From: an uncultured Pseudorhodobacter sp.
GTDB lineage: Bacteria; Pseudomonadota; Alphaproteobacteria; Rhodobacterales; Rhodobacteraceae
DNA length: 32,584 nt
Assembly: GCA_913062925.1 (NCBI GenBank)
Contig: CAJXWJ010000042.1
Coordinates: 1-32,584, forward strand
Direction of reading: 5' to 3'
A program made the position numbers and the translations under genes. The notes under the pieces were generated by a model. That model was not told the origin of the DNA. It did not search any database and was given only the letters and a program-made list of their open reading frames with translations. Positions 6,925-15,549 of the stretch are shown piece by piece. The stretch's first letter is position 1, and each line of letters opens with the position of its first letter.

Positions 6925-9699
6925 ATGAACCTCTCTGATATCCCGCAGGACCGCAGCGCCTTGCTTTTGCCGCGCGCGCAGATCCTTGATGCCGATGCGC
7001 TTTTGGCGCGCATCCGCGCCGAGCTTTCGCCTCAGATCGACCCGCGCGAGGCCCGCGGCATCGCGGTGCGCCATATGCTGGCGGCAAAAACCGCAGCGAC
7101 CGCGGCACTGGAGGCCGCCTTTGCCGCCCATCCGCGCCACGCCCGCCCGCTGGTGCTGGCGCAAAGCTATCTCACCGATGTGCTGGTCACCACCGCGCTT
7201 GCCGTTGCGCGCGACACGCTGCACCCCGCCCCCAACCCAACCGCAGCCGAGCGGCTGACTGTGCTGGCCGTGGGCGGTTTTGGCCGCGCCGAAATGGCGC
7301 CGCAATCCGACGTTGATCTGCTGTTCTTAACGCCTTGGAAGATGACGCCTTGGGCCGAAAGCATCATCGAATCGATGCTTTACATGCTGTGGGATTTAAA
7401 GCTCAAGGTCGGCCATTCCAGCCGCACCATCGCAGATTGCATCCGGCTTGGCCGCGAAGACATCACCATTCGCACCGCCCTTTTGGAACACCGCTTTATT
7501 GCGGGCGACGCAGATATGGCGGACGAGCTGGGCGACAAGCTTTGGTCTGATCTGTTCCGCACCACCGGTGCCGAGTTTATCGAGGCCAAGCTGGCCGAGC
7601 GTGAAACCCGCCACAAACGCCAAGGCGGCCAGCGCTATGTCCTGGAACCCAATGTCAAAGAGGCAAAGGGCGGGCTTCGCGATCTGCAAACGCTGTATTG
7701 GATCGGCAAATATCTGCACCGCGTGCCTTCGGCTTCGGGGCTGGTGGCCGCTGGGCTGTTCACCCAAAGCGAATACGAGACCTTTCGCGATGCCGAAGAT
7801 TTCCTTTGGGTGGTGCGCTGTCATCTGCATTACATCACTGGCCGGCCCTCAGATCAGCTGACCTTCGATCTGCAAGTCGAAGTTGCGGCCCGCATGGGCT
7901 ACCGCGACAGCAAGGCGCGGCGCGGTGTTGAATACTTTATGCAAGATTACTTTCGCCAAGCCACGCTGGTTGGCGACCTGACGCGAGTGTTCCTGACCGA
8001 ACTTGAAGCGCGCCATGTGAAACCCGCCGCGCGTCTGCTGGGGTTTTTCAGCCGCAAACGGGTGAAGTCGGGCTATAAGCTGGTGCAGGGCCGCATCGAC
8101 ATCGTTGATCCAGATGATTTTTTGAACGACCCCGTCAATATGCTGCGGATTTTCGAGGAATCGCTGCGCTCGGGCTATCTGTTGCACCCCAACGTCATGC
8201 GGCTGATCGCGGCCAATCTGCACCGGATCGACGATTCGGTGCGCGAGGCCCCCGAGGCTCGGCGGATCTTGCTGGATCTGATGTTGAAACACGGCAACCC
8301 CGAACGCGCGCTGCGCCGGATGAACGAGCTGAACGTGCTGGGCGCGCTGATCCCCGAGTTTGAAAACATCGTCGCGATGATGCAGTTCAACGTCTACCAC
8401 AGCTATACGGTGGACGAGCATATCATCCAGACCATCTCGGTGCTGGCGCAGATTGAACGTGGTGAATTGATCGAAGATCTGCCGCTGTCTTCCTCTATCT
8501 TGAACACTGGCATCAATCGCCGTGTGATCTATGTGGCGCTGCTGCTGCATGACATTGGCAAGGGTCGGCCCGAAGATCACTCGATCATCGGGGCGCAACT
8601 GGCGCGCCGCATCGCGCCGCGTCTGGGGCTCGACGCCGAGGAATGCGAAACTGTCGAATGGCTGGTGCGCTATCATCTTTTGATGTCTGACATGGCGCAA
8701 AAGCGCGATATTGGCGACCCGCGCACGGTGCGCGACTTTGCCAAGGCGGTGAAAACCAAAAAGCGGCTGGATCTGCTGACGGTGCTGACCGTCTGCGACA
8801 TTCGCGGCGTTGGCCCCAACACTTGGAACAATTGGAAGGCAATGCTGCTGCGCCGTCTTTACGGCATGACCGCCGATGCGCTGGAAGACGGGCTGGAAAG
8901 CATCAATCGGCCCAACCGCGAAGACGAGGCCAAGGCCGAGCTGCAAAGCCGCCTGCGCGATTTTTCGGCCACCGCGCTGAAACACGAGACCACGCGCCAC
9001 TACCCCCCCTATTGGCAGGGCCTGACCCCCGATGCGCAAGAGGTCTTTGCCCGCCTGCTGCAAGGCCTAAGCGATGCCGAGATCCGCATAGATTTGCACC
9101 CCGAACCCGCCCGCGATGCCACCCGCGCCTGTTTCGCGCTGGCCGATCATCCGGGCATCTTCTCGCGGCTGGCGGGGGCTTTGGCGCTGGTTGGGGCCAA
9201 TGTGGTTGACGCGCGCACCTATACCTCGAAAGACGGCTTTGCCACCGCGATCTTCTGGATCCAAGACAGCGATGGCCACCCCTATGAGGCCTCGCGCCTG
9301 CCGCGGCTGCGCGCGATGATCGAGAAAACCTTGCGCGGTGAAGTCATCGCCCGCGAGGCGCTGACGGTTCGCGATAAGGTGAAAAAGCGCGACCGCGAAT
9401 TCCGCTTTCCGACCCATATCACCTTCGACAACGAAGGATCAGACATCTACACCATCATCGAGGTCGACACCCGTGACCGCCCCGGCCTGCTGTTTGATCT
9501 GACCCGCACTTTGGCAGTGAACAACATCTATATCGCCTCGGCAGTGATCGCGACTTATGGCGCGCAGGTGGTCGACAGCTTTTACATCAAAGATGCCTTT
9601 GGCCTGAAACTGCATGCCAAGGGCAAGCAAGAGGCCCTAGATCGCAAGCTGCGCCACGCCATGGCAGAGGGTGAAAAACGCGCGCAAGAACAGGGCTAG
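6925..9699 (+). CDS. glnD: [Protein-PII] uridylyltransferase / uridylyl-removing enzyme
   Basis: Bifunctional nitrogen sensor that uridylylates PII proteins (GlnB/GlnK) under nitrogen limitation and removes UMP when glutamine is high. It has 924 aa, full length. The nucleotidyltransferase domain carries GGFGRAEMAPQSDVDLLFL (residues 117-135) with the G-x(n)-DxD catalytic signature. The GlnD linker domain follows (QRYVLEPNVKEAKGGLRDLQ). The HD domain provides UR activity, with ALLLHDIGKGRPEDHS and the HD dyad at 542-543. Two C-terminal ACT domains bind glutamine: about 736-780 (DHPGIFSRLAGALALVGANV) and about 845-895 (DRPGLLFDLTRTLAVNNIYI). No frameshift or missing motif is seen. AAAGG lies upstream of the ATG. 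In this bacterial group GlnD feeds the Ntr and nitrogen-fixation cascades. Confidence 0.96.
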   Translation: MNLSDIPQDRSALLLPRAQILDADALLARIRAELSPQIDPREARGIAVRHMLAAKTAATAALEAAFAAHPRHARPLVLAQSYLTDVLVTTALAVARDTLHPAPNPTAAERLTVLAVGGFGRAEMAPQSDVDLLFLTPWKMTPWAESIIESMLYMLWDLKLKVGHSSRTIADCIRLGREDITIRTALLEHRFIAGDADMADELGDKLWSDLFRTTGAEFIEAKLAERETRHKRQGGQRYVLEPNVKEAKGGLRDLQTLYWIGKYLHRVPSASGLVAAGLFTQSEYETFRDAEDFLWVVRCHLHYITGRPSDQLTFDLQVEVAARMGYRDSKARRGVEYFMQDYFRQATLVGDLTRVFLTELEARHVKPAARLLGFFSRKRVKSGYKLVQGRIDIVDPDDFLNDPVNMLRIFEESLRSGYLLHPNVMRLIAANLHRIDDSVREAPEARRILLDLMLKHGNPERALRRMNELNVLGALIPEFENIVAMMQFNVYHSYTVDEHIIQTISVLAQIERGELIEDLPLSSSILNTGINRRVIYVALLLHDIGKGRPEDHSIIGAQLARRIAPRLGLDAEECETVEWLVRYHLLMSDMAQKRDIGDPRTVRDFAKAVKTKKRLDLLTVLTVCDIRGVGPNTWNNWKAMLLRRLYGMTADALEDGLESINRPNREDEAKAELQSRLRDFSATALKHETTRHYPPYWQGLTPDAQEVFARLLQGLSDAEIRIDLHPEPARDATRACFALADHPGIFSRLAGALALVGANVVDARTYTSKDGFATAIFWIQDSDGHPYEASRLPRLRAMIEKTLRGEVIAREALTVRDKVKKRDREFRFPTHITFDNEGSDIYTIIEVDTRDRPGLLFDLTRTLAVNNIYIASAVIATYGAQVVDSFYIKDAFGLKLHAKGKQEALDRKLRHAMAEGEKRAQEQG

Positions 9700-9733
9700 G
9701 CGCGGGGCATCTGCTTTCTGAATTCCCCCCGCC
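9699..9733 (+). terminator. Possible hairpin terminator after glnD
   Basis: GGCGCGGGG (9699-9707) pairs with CCCCCCGCC (9725-9733) with one mismatch and a 17-nt loop, beginning on the last base of the glnD stop codon. There is no T-run, so intrinsic termination is doubtful; it could be Rho-assisted or fortuitous. Confidence 0.3.
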
Positions 9734-9810
9734 TGCAATCCGCGATAGATCATTGGCCTGGATGCGCCGATCTTGCCAACCACAAACCTGACGCCAGCAA
9801 ACGGGGCCCT

Positions 9811-11349
9811 ATGAGATCCATCAGCCTGATCCGCTCTATTCTGACTGTCGGTGGCTGGACCCTGCTGTCACGCGGCGCAGGCTTTGCCCGCGATATGATG
9901 CTGGCCGCCTATCTGGGCGCGGGGCCGGTGGCAGATGCCTTTAACGTGGCGTTTTCTTTGCCCAATATGTTCCGCCGCTTTTTCGCCGAGGGTGCCTTCA
10001 ACATGGCCTTCGTGCCGATGTATGCCAAAAAGCTTGAGGCAGGCGAGGATGCCAACGGCTTTGCCCGCGACGCCTTTAACGGCATGGCGGCGATTCTGAT
10101 GGTGTTTTCGGTGCTTGGCACGCTGGCGATGCCTTGGCTGGTCTATGCCATGGCCTCGGGTTTTGCTGGCGATGCGCGCTATGAGCTTGCGGTGCTTTAT
10201 GGCCAAATCGGGTTTTGCTATATCATGTTCATCAGCCTTGTGGCGCTGCTGTCAGGTGTGCTGAACGCGCATGGCCATTTCACCGAAGCCGGTTTCGTGC
10301 CGGTGCTGATGAACCTGATCTTTATCGCCGCCATGCTGCTGGCCAGCCAAACCGGCTGGGATATGGGCATGACGCTGGCCTGGACCGTGCCGGTGACAGG
10401 CATCGCACAGCTTGGCTTTACCTGGATTGCGGCGCGCAGGCTGGGCTTTAGCTTTACCCCGCGCTGGCCAAAGATCACGCCTGAACTCAAGCGTTTGGCC
10501 TATATCGCCGCCCCTGCGGTCTTGGCGGGGGGGGTGGTGCAGATCAACCTGCTGGTCGGCCGACAAGTGGCCTCTTACACCGAAGGCGCGGTGTCTTGGC
10601 TGGTCTATGCCGACCGGCTTTATCAGCTGCCGCTGGGGGTTGTGGGCATCGCCATCGGCACGGTTTTGCTGCCCGATCTGTCGCGCCGTCTGCGCGCAGG
10701 CGACGAGGCCGGCAGCCGCGAAAGCTTTAACCGCGGCACAGAATTCGCGCTGGCGCTGACCCTGCCTGCCGCCGCCGCGCTGATCACCATCGCGGTGCCG
10801 CTGACCTCTGTGCTTTATCAGCGCGGGGCCTTTGGCGCGGTGGATGCCACCAACACCGCGCTTGCGCTGGCGATCTATGGCGCGGGGCTGCCGGCCTTTG
10901 TGCTGCATAAGGTCTTTCAGCCGCTGTATTATGCACGCGAAGACAGCCGCTCGCCGTTTCACTTTGCGATTGTGTCGATGGTGGTGAATGCCGCGATTGC
11001 GGTCGGGCTGATGCCGCTGATCGGCTTTGCCGCAGCCGCACTTGCCACCACCGTTGCGGCTTGGGCGATGGCGTTTCAGCTGTGGTTTGGCACCCGCAAA
11101 ATGGGCGATGCGGCCCGCTTTGACACCCGCTTTCGCAGCCGCGTGCCACGCGCTGTTGCCGCCTCGATCGCGATGGCGCTGGCGCTGTATCTGGGCCAGT
11201 TGGGGCTGGCCGAGACGCTGGTGAATCCGACATGGCGCTATGCCAGCCTTGCCCTGCTGATCACGCTGGGCAGTCTGGTCTATTTCAGCTTTGGCGCGGC
11301 CATCGGTGCCTTTCGGCTCAGCGATTTTCGCCGCAACCTGCGGCGTTAA
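9811..11349 (+). CDS. murJ: Lipid II flippase MurJ (MviN)
   Basis: Integral inner-membrane MOP-superfamily protein, 512 aa, that moves lipid-linked peptidoglycan precursor (lipid II) across the cytoplasmic membrane. The N-terminal family signature is clear: LLSRGAGFARDMMLAAYLGA, then ADAFNVAFSLPNMFRRFFAEGAFNMAFVPMYAK. The first part carries the arginines (including R in RGAGFARD) needed for lipid II transport in studied MurJ proteins. The rest is a run of about 14 hydrophobic segments, and QLPLGVVGIAIGTVLLPDLSRR is another conserved block. The ATG at 9811 is the family start, about 110 nt after glnD. The 3' end overlaps the convergent rhomboid-like gene by 4 nt. Confidence 0.95.
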   Translation: MRSISLIRSILTVGGWTLLSRGAGFARDMMLAAYLGAGPVADAFNVAFSLPNMFRRFFAEGAFNMAFVPMYAKKLEAGEDANGFARDAFNGMAAILMVFSVLGTLAMPWLVYAMASGFAGDARYELAVLYGQIGFCYIMFISLVALLSGVLNAHGHFTEAGFVPVLMNLIFIAAMLLASQTGWDMGMTLAWTVPVTGIAQLGFTWIAARRLGFSFTPRWPKITPELKRLAYIAAPAVLAGGVVQINLLVGRQVASYTEGAVSWLVYADRLYQLPLGVVGIAIGTVLLPDLSRRLRAGDEAGSRESFNRGTEFALALTLPAAAALITIAVPLTSVLYQRGAFGAVDATNTALALAIYGAGLPAFVLHKVFQPLYYAREDSRSPFHFAIVSMVVNAAIAVGLMPLIGFAAAALATTVAAWAMAFQLWFGTRKMGDAARFDTRFRSRVPRAVAASIAMALALYLGQLGLAETLVNPTWRYASLALLITLGSLVYFSFGAAIGAFRLSDFRRNLRR

Positions 11350-12065
11350 CGCTGCCGCAGTCGCGCCTGCAATCTGGCAAAACCGTTGGGGCTGACGAGG
11401 AAAGACAACCCAAAGCCGCAGATAAAGCCGCTGAGTTCCGCAATCCAATCCCAGCCCAAGGGCATCGGACCCATGCTGGGAAACAGCATCGGCAAGAGCG
11501 TGAACACCAGCCCAAACACCACCTGAATAGCCATCAACCCGCCAATCAGCGAAAACGCCCGCTGCGGCTGCGGCCCCATCCGCGACAGGCCCTTCCACAG
11601 CACAAAGCTAAAGGCCCCAATCAGCCCCGCCACCCCGGGATAGGCGCCAAACAGCGGCTGGCTTTGCACCAAACTGCCGTAAACCAAAGCCCCAACCGCT
11701 GCCGAGGCAACAAAGACCAGCGCCACCGCCCAACCGGCAAAAACCTCGGCCACGAACTTGCCCAGCGCAAGCGTCAACACCACGCCAAACAAAGCGCTCA
11801 TCGTGGTCTGATGCACAAAGGCAAAGCTGACAAAGCGGCGCAACAGCTCAAAGTCAAAGGCCCCCGCCTGCGCCTGTTGCCGCCAATAGTCGGGAAAAAA
11901 CCCAAAACCTTCCAGCGCAGCCACCCGCCAACCAATCGCCGCGCGCCCGCCGATCATTCCCGCCTCAGCGAGGCTCAGCACAAGCTCAACGCCGATCATC
12001 GGCAAGACCAAAAGCCAAACCACCGGCGGCAGCGGATTGATCGGCGCAATATCGTGGTCTTGCAT
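11346..12065 (-). CDS. Rhomboid-fold membrane protein, predicted catalytically inactive
   Basis: Six-to-seven-helix membrane protein of 239 aa with rhomboid family layout, but the protease residues are missing. Aligned by eye to E. coli GlpG, SFAFVHQTTMSALFGVVLTL (residues 80-99) matches the FxHxxxxHxxxN helix: H85 is kept, but the second His is S90 and the oxyanion Asn is G94. The G-x-S-G serine motif reads GAYPGVAGLIG, with Y142 in place of the nucleophile. The helix-6 His motif AHxxG reads AELSG, with E210 in place of His. It is therefore probably a pseudoprotease that binds or chaperones membrane proteins rather than cutting them; that role is inference. A strong AAGGAGG Shine-Dalgarno precedes the ATG. 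It is divergent from trpS and convergent with murJ. Confidence 0.8.
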   Translation of the reverse strand: MQDHDIAPINPLPPVVWLLVLPMIGVELVLSLAEAGMIGGRAAIGWRVAALEGFGFFPDYWRQQAQAGAFDFELLRRFVSFAFVHQTTMSALFGVVLTLALGKFVAEVFAGWAVALVFVASAAVGALVYGSLVQSQPLFGAYPGVAGLIGAFSFVLWKGLSRMGPQPQRAFSLIGGLMAIQVVFGLVFTLLPMLFPSMGPMPLGWDWIAELSGFICGFGLSFLVSPNGFARLQARLRQR

Positions 12066-12088
12066 GGCAGCCTCCTTGAATGCGTCGA

Positions 12089-12117
12089 TTGACGCCCCTT
12101 GCCCCCAGCGTTAAGCC
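12089..12117 (+). promoter_or_regulatory. Putative sigma-70-type promoter of trpS
   Basis: TTGACG (12089-12094), 17-nt spacer, TAAGCC (12112-12117); start codon 33 nt further on. It lies in the 84-nt gap between the divergent rhomboid-like gene and trpS. Confidence 0.45.
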
Positions 12118-12149
12118 AGATCAGCATATATTTCCAGATGGAGTTCCCC

Positions 12150-13193
12150 ATGTCCGAGCCGGTCCAAACGCCTCAGACCTTCCCCACCCGCATCTTCTCG
12201 GGCATTCAGCCTTCGGGCGGCCTGACGCTTGGCAATTACCTTGGCGCGCTAAAGCGCTTTGTGCAAAAGCAGGATGAGGGCATCGAGACGATCTATTGCA
12301 TCGTCGATATGCATGCGATCACCGTCTGGCAAGACCCGGCGAAACTGCGCCAACAAACCCGCGAACTGGCAGCAGGCTTTATCGCCGCGGGCATTGATCC
12401 TGCACGCTCGATCCTGTTCAACCAAAGCCAAGTCTCGGCGCATGTCGAATTGGGCTGGATTTTCAACACGGTGGCCCGCATGGGCTGGATGAGCCGGATG
12501 ACCCAGTTCAAGGATAAGGCGGGCAAAAACTCCGAGAACGTCTCGCTCGGCCTCTTTGCCTATCCCGCGCTGATGGCTGCCGATATTCTGGCCTATAAGG
12601 CCACGCATGTGCCGGTAGGCGAGGATCAAAAGCAGCACCTTGAACTGACCCGCGATATCGCGGCCAAGTTCAACAATGACTATGGCGTGAATTTCTTTCC
12701 GATCACCGAACCGGTGATCGAAGGCGCCGGCACCCGCGTGATGAGCCTGCGCGATGGCACCAAAAAGATGTCGAAATCCGATCCCTCAGATCAGTCCCGC
12801 ATCAATCTGACCGATGATACCGACACCATCGCCAAGAAATTCCGCAAGGCCAAAACCGACGCAGAACCGCTGCCCGAAGATCTTGAAGGCCTAAAAGACC
12901 GCCCAGACGCCCGCAATCTGGTCAATATTTATGCGGCCTTGGCAGATATAACGCCCGAAGCCGTCATCAGCCAATATGCAGGTGCGCAATTTGGCACCTT
13001 CAAACCAGCACTGGCCGATCTTGCCGTGGCAAAACTTTCGCCCATCACCCGCAAAATGAGCGAGCTGATGCAAGATACCACCGAGATCGACCGCATCCTT
13101 GGCGCAGGCGCCGCCCGCGCCAATGCTATAGCCCGCCCGATCGTGGATGAGGTCTATGACATCATTGGCATGATCCGCTCGCGGCAGATCTAG
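12150..13193 (+). CDS. trpS: Tryptophanyl-tRNA synthetase
   Basis: Class I aminoacyl-tRNA synthetase charging tRNA-Trp in the cytosol, 347 aa. The HIGH-type motif is in [20 protein letters not shown] (TLGN variant, as usual for TrpRS). Also visible are [13 protein letters not shown]-type [39 protein letters not shown], and the KMSKS loop KKMSKSDPS, with KMSKS at residues 206-210. I placed the start at 12150 because GGAG is correctly spaced and the family begins just before PTRIFSG; upstream in-frame ATGs at 12099 and 12138 lack good sites. A long inverted repeat follows the stop. Confidence 0.96.
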   Translation: MSEPVQTPQTFPTRIFSGIQPSGGLTLGNYLGALKRFVQKQDEGIETIYCIVDMHAITVWQDPAKLRQQTRELAAGFIAAGIDPARSILFNQSQVSAHVELGWIFNTVARMGWMSRMTQFKDKAGKNSENVSLGLFAYPALMAADILAYKATHVPVGEDQKQHLELTRDIAAKFNNDYGVNFFPITEPVIEGAGTRVMSLRDGTKKMSKSDPSDQSRINLTDDTDTIAKKFRKAKTDAEPLPEDLEGLKDRPDARNLVNIYAALADITPEAVISQYAGAQFGTFKPALADLAVAKLSPITRKMSELMQDTTEIDRILGAGAARANAIARPIVDEVYDIIGMIRSRQI

Positions 13194-13233
13194 GTCTAGG
13201 TCTGAACGGTTCAGCCAAGCTGCTTTTGCAGAA

Positions 13234-13309
13234 GCCTCCGGCGGGGATATTTAGGCCAAGATGAAATAAATCGCGCTTTCATCTTGGTCTAAATATCCCC
13301 GCCGGAGGC
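13234..13309. repeat. Near-perfect 33-bp inverted repeat between convergent trpS and tlpA-like gene
   Basis: The left arm (13234-13266) begins GCCTCCGGCGGGGATATTTA and the right arm (13277-13309) begins TTTCATCTTGGTCTAAATAT. The arms are complementary over 33 bp except for one G-T position, with a 10-nt loop. It can form a very stable hairpin from either strand and probably ends both convergent transcripts, although no T-run follows. A related half-copy occurs at 23102-23124. I recall similar sequences in intergenic regions of other Rhodobacteraceae, but could not check. Confidence 0.85.
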
Positions 13310-13336
13310 AAAAATGCTTTCAGCGCGCAGACCGCG

Positions 13337-13888
13337 TCAAGGTTGGCTCAGGGCTGACATCACAGCGATTGCATCCGGCGAATCCCATTCGGCATCACCG
13401 ATAAGCCGCGCCACTTCTTGACCCTCGGGGTTCAGGATCAGAGTCATAGGAAGTCCAACGACGCCCAAAGGCCGCGCGAGGGCCATTTTGGGATCTCGCA
13501 GCACGGTCAGGTTTTTGATCTCTGCCTCTGCAAAGAACTTTGTAATCTGATCGGGTGCGTTGCGGCCTGCGGCGAGGGGGACGACGACAATACCGGGCAG
13601 AGCGGCTTGCAGGCGATCCAGCGAGGGCATCTCGTGGCGGCAGGGCGCACACCATGTGGCCCAGAAATTCAGCACCACCCATTTGCCTTTGAAGGCCTCG
13701 AGGCTTTGCGGGCCGTCTTGCATATCCAGCAGTTCGACCTGCGGCAGATCAACAGGGGCCGCTTGCAGCACCAGCTTTTTCATCTCGCCGTTGAGCAAGC
13801 CCTCCAAAGGCCCTGCCTGTGCTGCATCAAAATTTGCACCCAGAGCAAAGCCCGTATACACAGCCGCCAACAGCAGTTTTCGCATCAT
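13337..13888 (-). CDS. TlpA family thiol:disulfide oxidoreductase
   Basis: Periplasmic or membrane-anchored thioredoxin-fold protein, 183 aa from the chosen start. The N-terminus [20 protein letters not shown] ending DAAQA looks like a Sec signal peptide. The active site is [14 protein letters not shown] with C80 and C83. The TlpA/ResA-type features [31 protein letters not shown] (cis-Pro loop GLP) and [10 protein letters not shown] are also visible. It probably reduces disulfides in the periplasm, for example during cytochrome c or oxidase maturation; its partner is unknown. The frame is open upstream to 14056, but those codons overlap argH, and the signal peptide sets the start at 13888 (or 13885). 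The gap to divergent argH is only 15 nt. Confidence 0.88.
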   Translation of the reverse strand: MMRKLLLAAVYTGFALGANFDAAQAGPLEGLLNGEMKKLVLQAAPVDLPQVELLDMQDGPQSLEAFKGKWVVLNFWATWCAPCRHEMPSLDRLQAALPGIVVVPLAAGRNAPDQITKFFAEAEIKNLTVLRDPKMALARPLGVVGLPMTLILNPEGQEVARLIGDAEWDSPDAIAVMSALSQP

Positions 13889-13903
13889 GTGAGAGGCCCT
13901 TCC

Positions 13904-15310
13904 ATGACCAATTCGCCCAAAGCCCCCGTTTCTGCCAATCAAATGTGGGGCGGGCGCTTTGCCTCTGGTCCTGATGCGATCATGACCGCGATCAATGCCT
14001 CGATCGGCTTTGACAAACGGCTTTACGCACAGGACATCGCGGGCTCTCGCGCCCATGCCGCCATGTTGGCTGCCACGGGTATCCTTACCTCTAGTGATGC
14101 CGAGGCGATCGGGGAAGGCCTGCTCACGGTATTGTCAGAGATTGAGGCCGGGAATTTCGTGTTCTCGGAGGCTTTGGAAGACATCCATATGAATGTCGAA
14201 AGCCGGCTGAAAGAGATCATTGGCGAACCTGCCGGGCGTTTGCACACGGCGCGGTCGCGCAATGATCAAGTGGCGGTGGATTTTCGGCTGTGGACGCGTG
14301 ATCAATGTGATGCGGCGATTTCGGGGCTGACGGCGCTGATGCAGGCGTTTTTGGCGCAGGCCGAGGCGGGCTGTGATTGGGTGATGCCGGGCTTTACGCA
14401 TTTGCAGACCGCGCAGCCGGTGACTTGGGGCCATCATATGCTGGCCTATGTCGAGATGCTGGCGCGTGACAAATCGCGGTTTGAAGATGCGCGTCGGCGG
14501 ATGAACGAATGCCCCTTGGGGGCGGCGGCCTTGGCGGGCACCTCTTTCCCGATTGATCGGCATATGACGGCAAGTGCTTTGGGCTTTGATCGCCCCACGG
14601 CCAACAGCCTTGATTCGGTGTCAGACCGCGATTTCGCGCTGGAATTCCTTGCTGCCTCGTCGATTTGCGCGATGCATCTGTCGCGCTTTGCCGAGGAATT
14701 GGTGATCTGGTCTTCGGCGCAGTTCCGCTTTGTGCGGCTGTCGGACAAATGGACCACGGGGTCCAGCATCATGCCGCAAAAGAAAAACCCCGATGCCGCA
14801 GAGTTGTTGCGCGCAAAGCTGGGGCGGATCTTGGGGGCGACGGTGGCGCTGTTTACCATCATGAAGGGGCTGGCGCTGACCTATTCAAAGGACATGCAAG
14901 AAGACAAAGAGCAGGTCTTTGACGCCGCCGATACGCTGATGCTGGCGCTTGCGGCGATGACCGGAATGGTGGGCGATATGACTGCCAACCGCGATGTGCT
15001 GGCAGCCTCGGCCGCCAGCGGGTTTTCGACCGCGACCGATCTGGCCGATTGGCTGGTGCGGGCGCTGAACCTCCCGTTCCGCGATGCGCATCATGTCACC
15101 GGCACCTTGGTCGCCATGGCCGAGAAAAACGGCTGCGATCTGCCGGATCTAAGCCTAAGCGACATGCAATCGGTGCATGCAGGCATCACCACCGAGGTCT
15201 ATTCGGTGCTGGGCGTGCAAAATTCGGTGCGCAGCCGGATGTCTTATGGCGGAACCTCGCCCACCCGTGTGGCCGAACAAGTCGCGCGCTGGAAACAGCT
15301 TCTGGCCTGA
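13904..15310 (+). CDS. argH: Argininosuccinate lyase
   Basis: Fumarase/aspartase-superfamily enzyme, homotetrameric, that splits argininosuccinate into arginine and fumarate, the last step of arginine synthesis. It has 468 aa, the usual length. Visible are [20 protein letters not shown], the [17 protein letters not shown] region, [18 protein letters not shown], and the superfamily signature [11 protein letters not shown] at residues 286-296, which carries the catalytic serine. The frame is open far upstream on the plus strand, but the family N-terminus and the GAGAGG site fix the start at 13904. A small lipoprotein gene and lysA follow on the same strand. The promoter must lie inside the opposite tlpA-like gene, because only 15 nt separate the two starts. 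Confidence 0.96.
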   Translation: MTNSPKAPVSANQMWGGRFASGPDAIMTAINASIGFDKRLYAQDIAGSRAHAAMLAATGILTSSDAEAIGEGLLTVLSEIEAGNFVFSEALEDIHMNVESRLKEIIGEPAGRLHTARSRNDQVAVDFRLWTRDQCDAAISGLTALMQAFLAQAEAGCDWVMPGFTHLQTAQPVTWGHHMLAYVEMLARDKSRFEDARRRMNECPLGAAALAGTSFPIDRHMTASALGFDRPTANSLDSVSDRDFALEFLAASSICAMHLSRFAEELVIWSSAQFRFVRLSDKWTTGSSIMPQKKNPDAAELLRAKLGRILGATVALFTIMKGLALTYSKDMQEDKEQVFDAADTLMLALAAMTGMVGDMTANRDVLAASAASGFSTATDLADWLVRALNLPFRDAHHVTGTLVAMAEKNGCDLPDLSLSDMQSVHAGITTEVYSVLGVQNSVRSRMSYGGTSPTRVAEQVARWKQLLA

Positions 15311-15340
15311 CGCAATCTTTCACGAAACCCCGAGGTGGCT

Positions 15341-15469
15341 ATGACCCTGACCAAGATCTCTGCTTTGCTTTGCGTGTTGGCGCTTATGGGCTGTGGCGCT
15401 GCCGGCGATCCTGTGGCGCCAGATGTCACGATCAAGGCCGAAGCGAGGGTCGGGATTGCCACGAATTAA
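15341..15469 (+). CDS. Small lipoprotein, LptM/YifL-like
   Basis: A 42-aa lipoprotein. MTLTKISALLCVLALMGC is a lipoprotein signal peptide with lipobox LMGC, so the mature protein is only about 25 residues, starting CGAAGDPVAPD. The CG-x-x-G-x-P-x-x-P start and the position directly upstream of lysA match the LPAM_2 (PF13627) small lipoproteins. E. coli LptM (YifL), encoded next to dapF, belongs to these and helps the LPS translocon LptD-LptE mature. Homology to LptM is inferred from this short motif and from position. A GAGGTGG ribosome site precedes the ATG, 30 nt after argH, suggesting one transcript. Confidence 0.7.
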   Translation: MTLTKISALLCVLALMGCGAAGDPVAPDVTIKAEARVGIATN

Positions 15470-15478
15470 GCCCAAAGG

Positions 15479-15512
15479 GCACAGGCTGAATTGCGCCGCG
15501 CGCGGCCTGTGC
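15479..15512 (+). repeat. Inverted repeat overlapping the lysA promoter
   Basis: GCACAGGC (15479-15486) and GCCTGTGC (15505-15512) are perfect 8-bp inverted arms separated by 18 nt. They flank the predicted -35 element of lysA and end exactly before its -10. This could be an operator for lysA control or a weak terminator of argH-lipoprotein transcription. Confidence 0.5.
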
Positions 15513-15518
15513 TATACC
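15491..15518 (+). promoter_or_regulatory. Putative lysA promoter
   Basis: TTGCGC (15491-15496), 16-nt spacer, TATACC (15513-15518), 31 nt before the lysA ATG. The pattern resembles the TTGC ... TATA-type promoters seen elsewhere in this window. Confidence 0.45.
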
Positions 15519-15549
15519 GCATCCGTCTGATTTTCAAAGGGGCTGCCGC

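Noticed and set aside
5872-7305. Long minus-strand ORF (477 codons) opposite the LppC-like gene and glnD
   Set aside because: High-GC shadow frame: rich in Arg, Gly, His and Cys, no family resemblance, and it spans two clear genes on the plus strand.
10252-11598. Long minus-strand ORF (448 codons) opposite murJ
   Set aside because: Antisense shadow; overlaps murJ and the real rhomboid-like gene and has Gln/Arg/Ala-rich random composition.
13418-13903. Plus-strand extension of argH by 162 codons upstream
   Set aside because: It is the antisense of the tlpA-like gene; the argH family begins at MTNSPKAP ... MWGGRF with a proper ribosome site.
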